DNA from: Bacteroidota bacterium
Lineage (GTDB): Bacteria; Bacteroidota; Bacteroidia; B-17B0; Aurantibacillaceae
Assembly (NCBI GenBank): GCA_018267655.1
Contig: JAFDYB010000023.1
Coordinates: 1 to 64,000, forward strand
Length of the DNA stretch: 64,000 bases
Direction: 5' to 3'
A model generated the notes under the pieces. It ran no database searches, had not been told where the DNA came from, and saw nothing but the letters and a program-made list of their open reading frames with translations. This document shows, piece after piece, positions 44,491 through 53,183 of this stretch (positions within the stretch are counted from its first letter, which is position 1; each line of letters begins with the position of its first letter). The position numbers were made by a program, and so were the translations under genes.

Positions 44491-45294
44491 TTAATTTTTA
44501 AATATAAGCATCTGAACTTCGCTTTCGCTTATTTCTTTAATTAGATATTCAAAATTTCGATCTTTTAATTCAGGCAATAAAAATACAGGTATTCGCTTAT
44601 GATGAACAAATAGCGCTTTGCTTGTTGGCAACGTGTCTAGCTCTTCTAAAATAGTCATCATTGGCATAGGCATTTCTAATTGCCTAACATCAATTTCTAT
44701 TAAATTATTTTTATATAAATTTAATTGTTCTTCCCAGCCTTCTGAATTTTTGGAAGTGTCAATATTTAATGACTGATGAGTGGTTTTGCTTTTAAAGTAT
44801 GTGTTTACAGTATTATTATCAACATGTTCAACATAACTTTCAAATCCTTGCTTATTTAAGATGGGTATTAAGGGCGCGGGCTCAAAAGAGTTTATGAGTT
44901 TAAGTATTTTGTTATTTGGTAATTGTTTTATTGTTTGCATAATTACATTAAAAGGGTCTTTTCCCCCTTCAATAATAGGTCTTACGTCTAGTTCTTCAAA
45001 AGCGTCTTTATCACAATTTTTTAAAAAATCGGGAACTTCGTTGTTCACAGTAATATTTGTTTGAACCATATTATCAAGGCTAAAGCCTAATGGAGTAAGT
45101 TTACTTAAAAATTCATTTACACTGCACCCGGCAACTTTGCAAGCTGTAGCAACAGATGTGCGAGATGCCATTATTTTTCTTAAAATAGGGTTACGTAATT
45201 TTGTAAATTTTGAAGAAATACTAATTATCGCCTCCATAGCATCGGGGTGGGCTTTAATGATTTCTGAAATTTTTGTAGTTGAATTAATTTTCAT
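44491..45294 (-). CDS. DUF1858/DUF2249 domain protein
   Basis: A 267-residue cytoplasmic protein. A DUF1858 domain (about 1-72; hybrid-cluster-protein-associated, with HPDAMEAIISISSKF) is followed by two DUF2249-like TusA-fold domains (about 98-168, EELDVRPIIEGG; and about 196-267, IEIDVRQLEM). Proteins of this type accompany ric, NorB-like and hybrid-cluster genes. It follows a 79-bp gap, the only sizeable break in the operon, where an internal promoter is possible. Confidence 0.85.
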   Translation of the reverse strand: MKINSTTKISEIIKAHPDAMEAIISISSKFTKLRNPILRKIMASRTSVATACKVAGCSVNEFLSKLTPLGFSLDNMVQTNITVNNEVPDFLKNCDKDAFEELDVRPIIEGGKDPFNVIMQTIKQLPNNKILKLINSFEPAPLIPILNKQGFESYVEHVDNNTVNTYFKSKTTHQSLNIDTSKNSEGWEEQLNLYKNNLIEIDVRQLEMPMPMMTILEELDTLPTSKALFVHHKRIPVFLLPELKDRNFEYLIKEISESEVQMLIFKN

Positions 45295-45373
45295 TTTTTG
45301 GTATTTAAGTTAATTGTAAAAACTCAAAAAATTAATACAAGCTAATAGAACAGTGTACAAAATAGTGTAATAA

Positions 45374-46177
45374 TTATTTTGATTTTTCCCAAAAACGATC
45401 TCCCCAACCTGCATCTATGTCAATGGCTTTATGCGTGTGTAGCACAGCTAATTTCTCAAGTTCGCTTTGAGGTAAGTTTTGTTGTATGTAATTAAAAAAA
45501 TCTCTTTCTTCAAATCGTATGTGTTTTTCTAATGTGTTTGCAAAATCAATAAGTGTGTCTGTGCTGTAATTTTCAGTTTTAATTGAATGTATGAGGCTGT
45601 AAATATATTTATGTTCGTTTTCTGCCTGTATTTTTTTAGCATCGTTAATTGAAAATTTTGAAAATACATTTTTTTCTTCTTCTTCAAAATGTTTCTTTAA
45701 ATCGTTTTCAAAAAAATAAATAATATAATTTGCAATGCGTAATAGAGCTATATTATTTTTTATGCCTTGCCTTATTTTCCAACATAGTAATAAACCAAAG
45801 TGGTGTTCTTGCGAAAATTTTAATAATGCCTTATTTCTTTTTATAGGTGTCTTTTCTTTTTGTGCATATACGTTTAATTTTTCAATTAATTTATTGGCAT
45901 TTTCATCTGCATAAATACCAAATGCGTTAACAACCAAGCCTTTTATCTTGTGATTTTCAGATGAAATAGCGTAAACAACTGCTTCATCGTCAACATCTGA
46001 TTGTCCGTAAAATCTAAATACAGCATCAATTTTAAAGTCTTCCGGAGATAGAGAAATTTCTTTTTGATGGCAAACAACACACTCTCTGTTATTATCTAAA
46101 ATAAACTCGTGGTTATATCCTTTACGCTCTAAATCATTAACGGCATCAACGAGTGTTTTGTAACTTGTTTTTTGCAT
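45374..46177 (-). CDS. Fusion of a small PRPP-synthetase-like domain and a hemerythrin domain
   Basis: A 267-residue protein. Residues about 1-105 match the small Bacteroidota family usually labelled phosphoribosylpyrophosphate synthetase (KTLVDAVNDLERKGYN, then FYGQSDVDDEAVVYAIS); that label is historical and enzymatic activity is doubtful. Residues about 115-255 are a hemerythrin-like helical bundle with EHH, KKHFEEEE, ENEHKY and KHIRFEERDFF supplying His/Glu di-iron ligands. The fusion lies in the ric operon, so NO or oxygen sensing or iron donation is likely. Confidence 0.82.
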   Translation of the reverse strand: MQKTSYKTLVDAVNDLERKGYNHEFILDNNRECVVCHQKEISLSPEDFKIDAVFRFYGQSDVDDEAVVYAISSENHKIKGLVVNAFGIYADENANKLIEKLNVYAQKEKTPIKRNKALLKFSQEHHFGLLLCWKIRQGIKNNIALLRIANYIIYFFENDLKKHFEEEEKNVFSKFSINDAKKIQAENEHKYIYSLIHSIKTENYSTDTLIDFANTLEKHIRFEERDFFNYIQQNLPQSELEKLAVLHTHKAIDIDAGWGDRFWEKSK

Positions 46178-46180
46178 AAA

Positions 46181-46504
46181 TCAAATTTTGATTGCTCCCA
46201 CAAGCACTTCACAATTGTTTTGCGTGTGGTTTGAAAGCGCATGAAAAATATTGTGCGGGAATATAAAAAAATCACCAACGCCCCCTATATGAGTATCTTC
46301 TGCGATTTTGCAGGTAATTTCACCTTTTACAACATAAATATACTCTGTTTTGTCAGGATGTATATGCATTGGGTACTCTGCACCTGAGGCTATTTTTACA
46401 AGTTTAACCGTTCCATTGTTTAGGTTAAGTAACTCTTTACCAAAAAAGTTTTTTACTTTTCCTTCGTGCCACTCAAGGTTATTGGTGATTATTTTATTTT
46501 CCAT
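46181..46504 (-). CDS. Cupin-domain protein
   Basis: A 107-residue single-domain cupin. Motif 1 is seen in MHIHPDKTEYIYVVKGEI (HxH...E) and motif 2 in IFPHNIFHAL (PxxxxH). The metal-binding His/Glu set is complete, so it is a metal-dependent small-molecule binding or enzyme domain. It lies three bases before the hemerythrin fusion and nine after ric in the same operon. Its substrate is unknown. Confidence 0.88.
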   Translation of the reverse strand: MENKIITNNLEWHEGKVKNFFGKELLNLNNGTVKLVKIASGAEYPMHIHPDKTEYIYVVKGEITCKIAEDTHIGGVGDFFIFPHNIFHALSNHTQNNCEVLVGAIKI

Positions 46505-46512
46505 TATAAAAA

Positions 46513-47472
46513 TTATTTGCTTAATCCGCGTTCTAATTCAATTGCTTTAGGGAACAAGATATTATTTTCTAAATGAATATGCAAATGCAAATCATCTTCA
46601 AACTCGCTCAACAGTCTATACAATAAGCTATAGCTGGCACAAGCATCGGAAGGCAGTGTGTAATTGTCGGTAATAGATCTAATATCTTCCATCATTCTTC
46701 CCACGGCATCGTGTTCAATTTCCATCATGTTTATTGGATTTTTAACTGATCCAAATGAGCCGGCCTCTACTTGCTTTCCATATTTAGCAGCTACTAGCGA
46801 TTTAATGTATGGAAATAATATTTGTTCTTCTTTAACCATGTGTGGTGTAAGTTCACCATCAACAGCTAATACTAATTCGTTTACTTTAAGTAATTCGGGA
46901 TGACGATTACCATGAACTCGCATTACTTTGTTGGCATAAGTTTTAATGTCCGGTAAATTTTTCTTTATATAACTATGATGTGTGTTTACAATATAGTCCG
47001 ATAAAAAATCTAAACTCCAATCATTATAAGGCAAAGGTCTTCCCGTTGCAGCTAAACTTTCTGCTTGTTGCAATTCGTTTTCTATTTGAACAACATCTAT
47101 GCCTTTTGCTTCGCAAGCTTCCTTTACTGTTTTTTTTCCACCACAACAAAAATCTAAGCCATATTTTTTAAATATTTGAGCTTTTCGCAAATCTTTTGCT
47201 GCAATTTCGCCTAAAGTTTCTTTACCTTCTCCCGTTACTTTTTTGCTGATTTTTACTTTCCACCACTCAGGCCCTTGTTCAAGATAAACCCATGTAAAAA
47301 TATCACCTCTTTCTCCAAGCAATTGATAGTAAAGTGGTTTAGGGTCATGGTCATTATGAATTACAAAACTTTCCCCTTCGTGTAATTTATCAAAGTGAGC
47401 AAAAATTGTTGGATGTTTCATCCTTGGATCGAGCAGAGTTACATTTAAGATGTTTTCAGTTAGTGTTTCCAT
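46513..47472 (-). CDS. ric: Iron-sulfur cluster repair protein (Ric/ScdA/YtfE type) with DUF2249 head
   Basis: A 319-residue protein in three parts. A DUF2249 domain (about 8-78, ILNVTLLDPRMKHPTIFAHF) is followed by a ScdA_N domain (about 85-140, with GLDFCCGGKKTVKEAC) and a hemerythrin di-iron domain (about 150-315; THHSYI, HGNRHPEL, TPHMVKEE, IEHDAVG, HLHIHLENNILFP). Ric proteins repair Fe-S clusters damaged by nitric oxide or peroxide in the cytoplasm. It is first of the seven-gene operon and has a good promoter with a 24-bp palindrome upstream. Confidence 0.95.
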   Translation of the reverse strand: METLTENILNVTLLDPRMKHPTIFAHFDKLHEGESFVIHNDHDPKPLYYQLLGERGDIFTWVYLEQGPEWWKVKISKKVTGEGKETLGEIAAKDLRKAQIFKKYGLDFCCGGKKTVKEACEAKGIDVVQIENELQQAESLAATGRPLPYNDWSLDFLSDYIVNTHHSYIKKNLPDIKTYANKVMRVHGNRHPELLKVNELVLAVDGELTPHMVKEEQILFPYIKSLVAAKYGKQVEAGSFGSVKNPINMMEIEHDAVGRMMEDIRSITDNYTLPSDACASYSLLYRLLSEFEDDLHLHIHLENNILFPKAIELERGLSK

Positions 47473-47509
47473 TGTTTTATTTTTAAGTGATTAAATTAAT
47501 TTGTTGTTG

Positions 47510-47517
47510 CAAATGTA
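47510..47517 (-). promoter_or_regulatory. -7 element (TACATTTG) of the ric operon
   Basis: A full TAnnTTTG match on the minus strand, with an expected start near 47503 and a leader of about 30 nt. The -33 region has no TTG, consistent with a promoter that depends on an activator or is regulated at the adjacent palindrome. Confidence 0.55.
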
Positions 47518-47532
47518 GATATTTAATTTATA

Positions 47533-47556
47533 ATAAAAGTATTTAAATACTTTTAT
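47533..47556. promoter_or_regulatory. 24-bp perfect palindrome, probable operator of the ric operon
   Basis: The half-site ATAAAAGTATTT is followed by its exact reverse complement. The centre is about 41.5 bp upstream of the predicted ric transcription start, the classic position for a dimeric activator of the CRP/FNR type. The palindrome also resembles NsrR-type AT-rich operators. The operon's own Rrf2 protein is an obvious candidate ligand. Confidence 0.6.
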
Positions 47557-47686
47557 ATTAATAAAAAGTGTTATTTAAAACTTTTTAACAGTGCGAAAAT
47601 GCGGTTATTATGGCGATTACAATAAATATTTGATTTTACTCATCTTTAATAAAATAAAAATTTAATAAAAAGTTTAAAATAATTAA

Positions 47687-47694
47687 TACATTTG
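47687..47694 (+). promoter_or_regulatory. -7 element (TACATTTG) of the B12-uptake operon
   Basis: A full TAnnTTTG match. Transcription would start near 47701, at the beginning of the cobalamin riboswitch. Confidence 0.6.
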
Positions 47695-47701
47695 CAGGAG
47701 C

Positions 47702-47860
47702 AAAAGGTTCTTTTTAAAAAGAAGAAAAAAGGGAATAACGTGAAATTCGTTAACAGTACCCGCTGCTGTGAGCCTTATAAATTTTTATCATTCATTTGCC
47801 ACTGTTTAATATGGGAAGGCGATAAAAATAAGGTGAAGTCAGAAGACCTGCCATTTGCAA
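47702..47860 (+). ncRNA. Cobalamin riboswitch
   Basis: The conserved elements are present in order: an A-rich start with GGGAATAACGTGAAATTCGT, CAGTACCCGCTGCTGTGAGCC, GCCACTG, GGGAAGGCGA, and the B12 box AGTCAGAAGACCTGCC (47837-47852). It precedes the TonB-dependent receptor gene by about 45 bp, so binding of adenosylcobalamin should reduce expression of the uptake operon. A 70-codon open frame over it is spurious. Confidence 0.93.
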
Positions 47861-47905
47861 AAGTATTATTGATTTCCTCGGGAAAAAGGAATAAACATAA
47901 TTAAA

Positions 47906-49825
47906 TTGAAGAAACAACAACACATATTTAAGTGTATTTTGCTAATTTTATTTTTGACTAAATTAAATTTTAGCGGCTATGCCCAAAGGGATTCTGTAAA
48001 AGAGCTAAACGTAATTGAAATTATTTCTACAAAATTTAAGCTGGCCGAAACCGGAATCAAAACACAAAGTATAGATTCTTTCATACTCAGTCAAAACAAA
48101 CAAAGCAATTTAGCAGAAGTACTTTCTTTAAATAGCGGTATTTATATTAAACAATATAGTCCTGGGGGTATTGCCACTACTGCATTTAGGGGTGCAAATG
48201 CAAGTCAAAGTGCTGTTTTGTGGAATGGCTTTAATATTAATAGCCCAATGTTAGGGCAAACTAATTTGGCATTAATACCTGCGTTTTTATTTAATGACAT
48301 TAAAATTCAATACGGCTCGCAAAGTGCATTATGGGGCAGTGGTGCAATGGGGGGGAGCCTGCAATTAAACACTTTGCCTTTTTGGCAAAAGGGATTAAAT
48401 GTTTCTTTGTATGGAGGGTTAGCGTCTTATAATTCAAAATCATTGGGTACAGCTTTAAATTGGTCAAAAAAAAATATAGCGATTTCAGCAAAAATGTTTG
48501 GATTAAAAAATCAAAATAACTTTAATTACTTTGATTCAACGCAAAATAAAATTAATCAATCAAAACATTCTTCTTTCGATAGGCTTGGTTTTGTTGGCGA
48601 TTTAAGGTGGATTCTGTCAAAATATATTTCGATAAGCTCCGGTATTTTTGGCTTAGTTGGTAACACACAAGTCCCAAATTATTTTAGCTCTTTACCAAGC
48701 AGGCAATATCAAAATGATGGACAATGGCGTGCTTATGCTACTTGTAATTTGTCAAAAAATAAATTGAATAGTTTTTTAAGATTGGCCATGTTGTTCGATA
48801 ATTTAAATTATACTGATAGCACTGCTTTAATATATTCTAAAAGCTCAAGTAAAATTGTGCTAATTGAAAACGAAAATTTTTATTTGTTAACCCCTCGCTT
48901 AAAGTGGCATAGTGGCATAAATTTTTCGCAAAGCAGTGCATTGTCGAGTGGGTATATTGGCGAAAAATATTTATTACGTTACACAGCACTTAATGGCTTA
49001 AATTATAAATTTAAAAATGAAAAACTTTTAATTTATGGTGTTGTAAGGGTTGATTATTATTCAGTTGGAAGCACCCCAATAACTGGAAATATTGCGGCAG
49101 ATTATTCATTAAAAGATTTTAAATTCAAATTAAATTTTGCAAAAATATATCGCCAACCTACTTTAAATGAAATGTATTGGTCGCCCGGCGGACAACCGAA
49201 TTTAAAACCTGAAGATGGAGGCAGTGTTGAAGGAGAGGCAATGTACGAAAAGACAATTAATAAACTTACTTTTTATATTTCCGGAGCTTGTTATGCGCGT
49301 TTAGTAAATAATTGGATAATGTGGTTACCTCACCAAGGATACTCTTCCCCTCAAAATATTCAGCAAGTGTTTAGTAGAGGAACAGAAACACAATTAAAAA
49401 TAAAATACAAACTTCAAAGAATAACTTTTGAGGGTAATATACAAACTTCCTATTGCTTATCAACCGTTGAAAGCAATTATAATTCTGATAATTCTTCAAT
49501 TGGTCGTCAGTTGATTTATACGCCGCGTTATAATGGCAGTGCAACTTTTAGAGTTTTGTATAAAAATATTGGTATAGCCTATTATCAAACATATACAGGC
49601 TATAGGTTTATAAGTGCAGATGATTCGCAATGGCTAAACCCTTATTTTTATAGTAGTTTAAGACTAAATAGCAGCATAAAATTTTATACCTACGAATGTT
49701 CGTTGTACGCAGCTATCAATAACATAAGTAATGTTAATTACAATACAATTGCCGGAAGACCAATGCCATTAAGAAATTTTGAATTAGGAATTACTATTAA
49801 TTTTAACAATAACAAACAAATATGA
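47906..49825 (+). CDS. btuB: TonB-dependent vitamin B12 receptor (BtuB-like)
   Basis: A 639-residue outer-membrane receptor starting at TTG; no ATG alternative precedes the plug. It has a signal peptide (about 1-26, ending GYAQ), a TonB box-like segment (ELNVIEII), a plug domain (about 45-165, including TTAFRGANASQSAVLWNGF and IKIQYGSQSALWGSGAMGGSLQL), and a 22-strand barrel to the C-terminus (LRNFELGITINF). The riboswitch and downstream BtuG-like gene identify the substrate as cobalamin or a corrinoid. It overlaps the next gene by four bases. Confidence 0.92.
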   Translation: MKKQQHIFKCILLILFLTKLNFSGYAQRDSVKELNVIEIISTKFKLAETGIKTQSIDSFILSQNKQSNLAEVLSLNSGIYIKQYSPGGIATTAFRGANASQSAVLWNGFNINSPMLGQTNLALIPAFLFNDIKIQYGSQSALWGSGAMGGSLQLNTLPFWQKGLNVSLYGGLASYNSKSLGTALNWSKKNIAISAKMFGLKNQNNFNYFDSTQNKINQSKHSSFDRLGFVGDLRWILSKYISISSGIFGLVGNTQVPNYFSSLPSRQYQNDGQWRAYATCNLSKNKLNSFLRLAMLFDNLNYTDSTALIYSKSSSKIVLIENENFYLLTPRLKWHSGINFSQSSALSSGYIGEKYLLRYTALNGLNYKFKNEKLLIYGVVRVDYYSVGSTPITGNIAADYSLKDFKFKLNFAKIYRQPTLNEMYWSPGGQPNLKPEDGGSVEGEAMYEKTINKLTFYISGACYARLVNNWIMWLPHQGYSSPQNIQQVFSRGTETQLKIKYKLQRITFEGNIQTSYCLSTVESNYNSDNSSIGRQLIYTPRYNGSATFRVLYKNIGIAYYQTYTGYRFISADDSQWLNPYFYSSLRLNSSIKFYTYECSLYAAINNISNVNYNTIAGRPMPLRNFELGITINFNNNKQI

Positions 49826-50829
49826 AAAAATCGCTATTTACAGCATCGCTATTTGCAATAGGAGTAATTGCAAACGCTCAAAGTTATGTTGAAACGTTTG
49901 AAACGTTTACACTTAACACTAACTCTTTTTATAAAGACACTAATAGTACTTCATGGCAAGGCACAAGTGCAAAATTTTCTTATAGTTGGAATAAACAATA
50001 TAGTTTTTGGAGCGGAGGATTTTCGTACACCAACAAGTTAGATTCAAGCACTGGCGCTTATTCTAATTTATATGGATCTAAAGCATATTATGGCTACGGC
50101 AATAGTAATAATTATGTTTCTGCACAACCATCTAATTCTATATGGGGCTCAATAAAATTAAAATCGCCATACAGCTACGCAAATGGGTTTTATATTACTA
50201 ACACAACATACGCTTATAAAGCAATGAAGAATGGGAACTCATTCTCAAGAAAATTTGGAGATACAACCGGAACACATACCGGAACATTATATCCTCAAGG
50301 TTCTTACCCTGATTGGTTTAAAATTACTGCAAAAGCATATTTGGCTGGTTCGGTAAAAGCGGATAGCGCTGTATTTTATTTAGCAGATTACCGTTTTACA
50401 AATAATTCTCTTGACTATATTGTTTCAAACTGGCAGTGGTTTGATTTAAGCGCACTTGGGCAAGCAGATAGTATTTATTTTAAAATGTATTCAAGTGATG
50501 TGGGGCAATACGGTATTAATACACCTTTATTCTTTTGCGTAGATAATTTTACAAGTAATCAAACCTTTGCAAGTATAAATGAAAATTTATTAACGCAAAA
50601 ACTTAGTGTTTACCCTAATCCTATGCAAAATAGCATAAACGTTGATTTTAAAGGACTTATTGAAGAACCAATTACTGTAGAATTATATGACGTTTCAGGA
50701 ACTTTGATTTTAAAAAATGTAAGTACTGAATTAAGACAAACATATTCTACAGAAGAATTTTCAAAAGGTATTTACATACTAAAAGTAAGTAAAGGCGAGC
50801 AAATTTCTATATACAAGCTAATAAAATAA
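49822..50829 (+). CDS. DUF4465 protein with type IX sorting domain
   Basis: A 335-residue protein with a signal peptide (about 1-19, ending ANAQ). A DUF4465 beta-sandwich follows (about 25-250, with the characteristic YITNTTYAYKAM, DWFKITAKAYLAG, WQWFDLSALGQADSIYFKM and FFCVDNF). The C-terminus is a type A T9SS sorting domain (about 265-335, VYPNPMQNSINVDF, LYDVSGTLIL, FSKGIYILKV). DUF4465 genes commonly neighbour B12 receptors in Bacteroidota, so a surface corrinoid-capture role is likely. Here export is by the type IX system rather than as a lipoprotein. Confidence 0.9.
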   Translation: MKKSLFTASLFAIGVIANAQSYVETFETFTLNTNSFYKDTNSTSWQGTSAKFSYSWNKQYSFWSGGFSYTNKLDSSTGAYSNLYGSKAYYGYGNSNNYVSAQPSNSIWGSIKLKSPYSYANGFYITNTTYAYKAMKNGNSFSRKFGDTTGTHTGTLYPQGSYPDWFKITAKAYLAGSVKADSAVFYLADYRFTNNSLDYIVSNWQWFDLSALGQADSIYFKMYSSDVGQYGINTPLFFCVDNFTSNQTFASINENLLTQKLSVYPNPMQNSINVDFKGLIEEPITVELYDVSGTLILKNVSTELRQTYSTEEFSKGIYILKVSKGEQISIYKLIK

Positions 50830-50830
50830 G

Positions 50831-51865
50831 TTGAAACATTTGAAACACATATTAATAAACGCATTTTACTTATTTCTTCTTTCTGCGTGTATAAAAGATA
50901 AACCAGTTACTGTTTCTCAACCAACTAAGGCTTTAAGTACACAGCAAAAAGTATATATAGTAAATGAAGGCAATTACGGTTCCGGCAATTCAAGTGTCTC
51001 TTTATTTGATACCGGTACGGGTATAGTAATATCAGATTATTTTAAATCTCAAAACAATTTACCTATAGGCGATGTAGCACAAAGCATTTGTTATTTTAAT
51101 AATTTATATTATATAGTTGTAAATAATTCAAATAAAATAATTATTTGTAATTCTAGTTTTAAAAAAATTGCTCAAATAAATGGGTTTACCTCTCCGCGTT
51201 ATATTTTACCTTTATCTAACCAAAAGGCTTTAGTGAGTGATTTGTATGCAAACGCAATAAGCGTAGTTGATTTAAGCTCCAACATAAAAGTTGGAGCTAT
51301 TTCATGCAATGGTTGGAGTGAAAAAATGGCAATTTTGTATAATTCAGTTTACGTTACAAATATGTATAAAAATTATACTTACGTTATTAATGCTCAATCA
51401 AACCAAATAACAGATAGTATTTATACTGGTTATTATTGCGGCAGCTTAGTTATTGATAAATACAACAAGTTGTGGGTGTTGGGAAGTGGCGATTCAACTA
51501 AATCAACTACTTCAAAGCTTACAAGAATTAATACAACAACAAATCAAATAGAGCAAGTATATAATTTACCTAAAAATTTTGCGCGAGATTTATGTATTAA
51601 TGGAACAAATGACACTTTGTATTTTTTAAATAGCGGTATTTGGCAAATGCCTGTTTTAAATTCAAGTTTACCTTCTAGCCCTATAGTGCAACAAAATAAT
51701 AAAAACTTTTATGCTATAAATATAAACCCGCTAAATGGAAATATTTATGTTTCAGATGCCATTGATTATGTTCAAAATTCAAATATTTATATTTATTCTT
51801 CTAACGGATTGTTGTTAAATAATTTTAAAGCAGGAATTAATTCAAATAGCTTTTTATTCCATTAA
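50831..51865 (+). CDS. BtuG-like surface beta-propeller lipoprotein (DUF5074/YncE-like)
   Basis: A 344-residue protein starting at TTG. It has a lipoprotein signal with Cys20 (LLSAC) and a seven-bladed-propeller pattern of repeats (VYIVNEGNYGSGNSSVSLFD, ICNSSFKKIAQI, VVDLSSNIKVGAI, YVINAQSNQITDSI). In Bacteroides the homologous BtuG binds B12 with very high affinity at the cell surface and hands it to BtuB. Position in the riboswitch-led operon next to btuB supports the same role. Confidence 0.85.
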   Translation: MKHLKHILINAFYLFLLSACIKDKPVTVSQPTKALSTQQKVYIVNEGNYGSGNSSVSLFDTGTGIVISDYFKSQNNLPIGDVAQSICYFNNLYYIVVNNSNKIIICNSSFKKIAQINGFTSPRYILPLSNQKALVSDLYANAISVVDLSSNIKVGAISCNGWSEKMAILYNSVYVTNMYKNYTYVINAQSNQITDSIYTGYYCGSLVIDKYNKLWVLGSGDSTKSTTSKLTRINTTTNQIEQVYNLPKNFARDLCINGTNDTLYFLNSGIWQMPVLNSSLPSSPIVQQNNKNFYAININPLNGNIYVSDAIDYVQNSNIYIYSSNGLLLNNFKAGINSNSFLFH

Positions 51866-51876
51866 AAAGTGCATCT

Positions 51877-53025
51877 TTGAAATGTTTGGAAAAAGCAATA
51901 AATATTGTTTCGTTTAACGTACCATATCCTCCTAATTATGGTGGGATAATTGATGTGTTTTATAAGATAAAATATTTACACCAATCAGGTGTAAAAGTTT
52001 ATCTGCATTGTTTTGATTATGGTAGGGGAGAGCAGAGCGAACTAAATAATTACTGCGAAAAAGTTTATTACTATCGAAGGAGTAAAAATGTATTATTTAA
52101 TTTTTTTATTTCTCCTTATAATGTAATAACCAGGCAATCAAACGAGTTATTGAGTAATTTGCTGTTGAATAATTACCCCATTTTATTTGAAGTGCTTTAT
52201 TCGTGTGAATTATTAAAGCACCAAAAATTAAGAAATAGGTTTAAAATATATCGCCATAGCAATATTGAACATGTTTATTTTAATGAGCTGGCAAAGGTTG
52301 AGCATAATTTTTTAAAAAAAATATATTTAAAACTCGAAGCTAAAAAATTACAACGTTTTGAAAAAATTGTTTCTTATGCAAATCTTATATTGGCTGTAAA
52401 TAAAAATGACACACTTTATTTTCAAAAAAAATACAAGAATGTTAAAACATGTTTTTTACCGAGTTTTCATGAAAATAATAGCATTAAATGCGAGCAAGGG
52501 CTTGGCAATTATTTTATTTATCACGCTAATTTATCTGTAGCAGAAAATATAGATGCCGCTTTTTGGTTAATAGAAAACGTGATAATTAAATCAGAAGCTA
52601 ATTTTATTATTGCAGGATTAAACCCACCAAAATCATTAATGAGTAAAGTAGCTCAATTAGGTAATTGCAAGCTAATCCAAAATCCTTTGCAGGAGCAAAT
52701 GCTTAACTTAATTTTAAATGCACATTGTCAAATATTATTTACAAAGCAATCAACCGGGTTAAAATTAAAATTATTAAACGCCTTGTTTTGTGGTAGGTTT
52801 GTGTTATGCAACAGTGCAATGCTTGTAGGCTCAAGCCTCGAAAAAAATGAAACTTTATTTTTGGCAGAAAATAGCGAGCAATATTTGGCGGCTATTAGCA
52901 AAATAAGTAAAATAAGTTTTTCTCAAGGATTAATTTTAAAAAGAAGCGAGCAATTATCAATTTTTAGTAATGATGAAAATATTAAAGCGTTAATGAATTT
53001 AATACCAAGTACAAATACATTGTAG
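51877..53025 (+). CDS. Glycosyltransferase of the GT4/GT-B type
   Basis: A 382-residue cytoplasmic protein starting at TTG. The N-terminus (VSFNVPYPPNYGGIIDVFYK) is typical of GT4-like enzymes; the second Rossmann domain (about 205-375, YHANLSVAENIDAAFWLI, FIIAGLNPP, TGLKLKLLNALFCGRFVLC) holds the nucleotide-sugar site. It follows the BtuG-like gene by 11 bp and may be read with the B12 operon, though a functional tie is unclear. Acceptor and sugar are unknown. Confidence 0.82.
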   Translation: MKCLEKAINIVSFNVPYPPNYGGIIDVFYKIKYLHQSGVKVYLHCFDYGRGEQSELNNYCEKVYYYRRSKNVLFNFFISPYNVITRQSNELLSNLLLNNYPILFEVLYSCELLKHQKLRNRFKIYRHSNIEHVYFNELAKVEHNFLKKIYLKLEAKKLQRFEKIVSYANLILAVNKNDTLYFQKKYKNVKTCFLPSFHENNSIKCEQGLGNYFIYHANLSVAENIDAAFWLIENVIIKSEANFIIAGLNPPKSLMSKVAQLGNCKLIQNPLQEQMLNLILNAHCQILFTKQSTGLKLKLLNALFCGRFVLCNSAMLVGSSLEKNETLFLAENSEQYLAAISKISKISFSQGLILKRSEQLSIFSNDENIKALMNLIPSTNTL

Positions 53026-53183
53026 CCCAATCTACTTATTATTTTTCGTTTATACTTCCTCAAAAAATCTTTCCGAAAGCAAAATAGCAAATACGAATAT
53101 TTTATAAAAAATTATTTCTATTTTATTGGAACTGTTGCGCCGGTTAAAGATACTATATTTCCTTTTTAAAAGAGTTTATGATA

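Noticed and set aside
45374-46177. A genuine PRPP synthetase
   Set aside because: The domain of about 105 residues lacks the length and the ribose-phosphate-binding motifs of the real enzyme; the name is inherited from annotation habit.
47692-47904. A 70-codon open frame upstream of btuB
   Set aside because: It is fully covered by the cobalamin riboswitch motifs and has no protein-like features.
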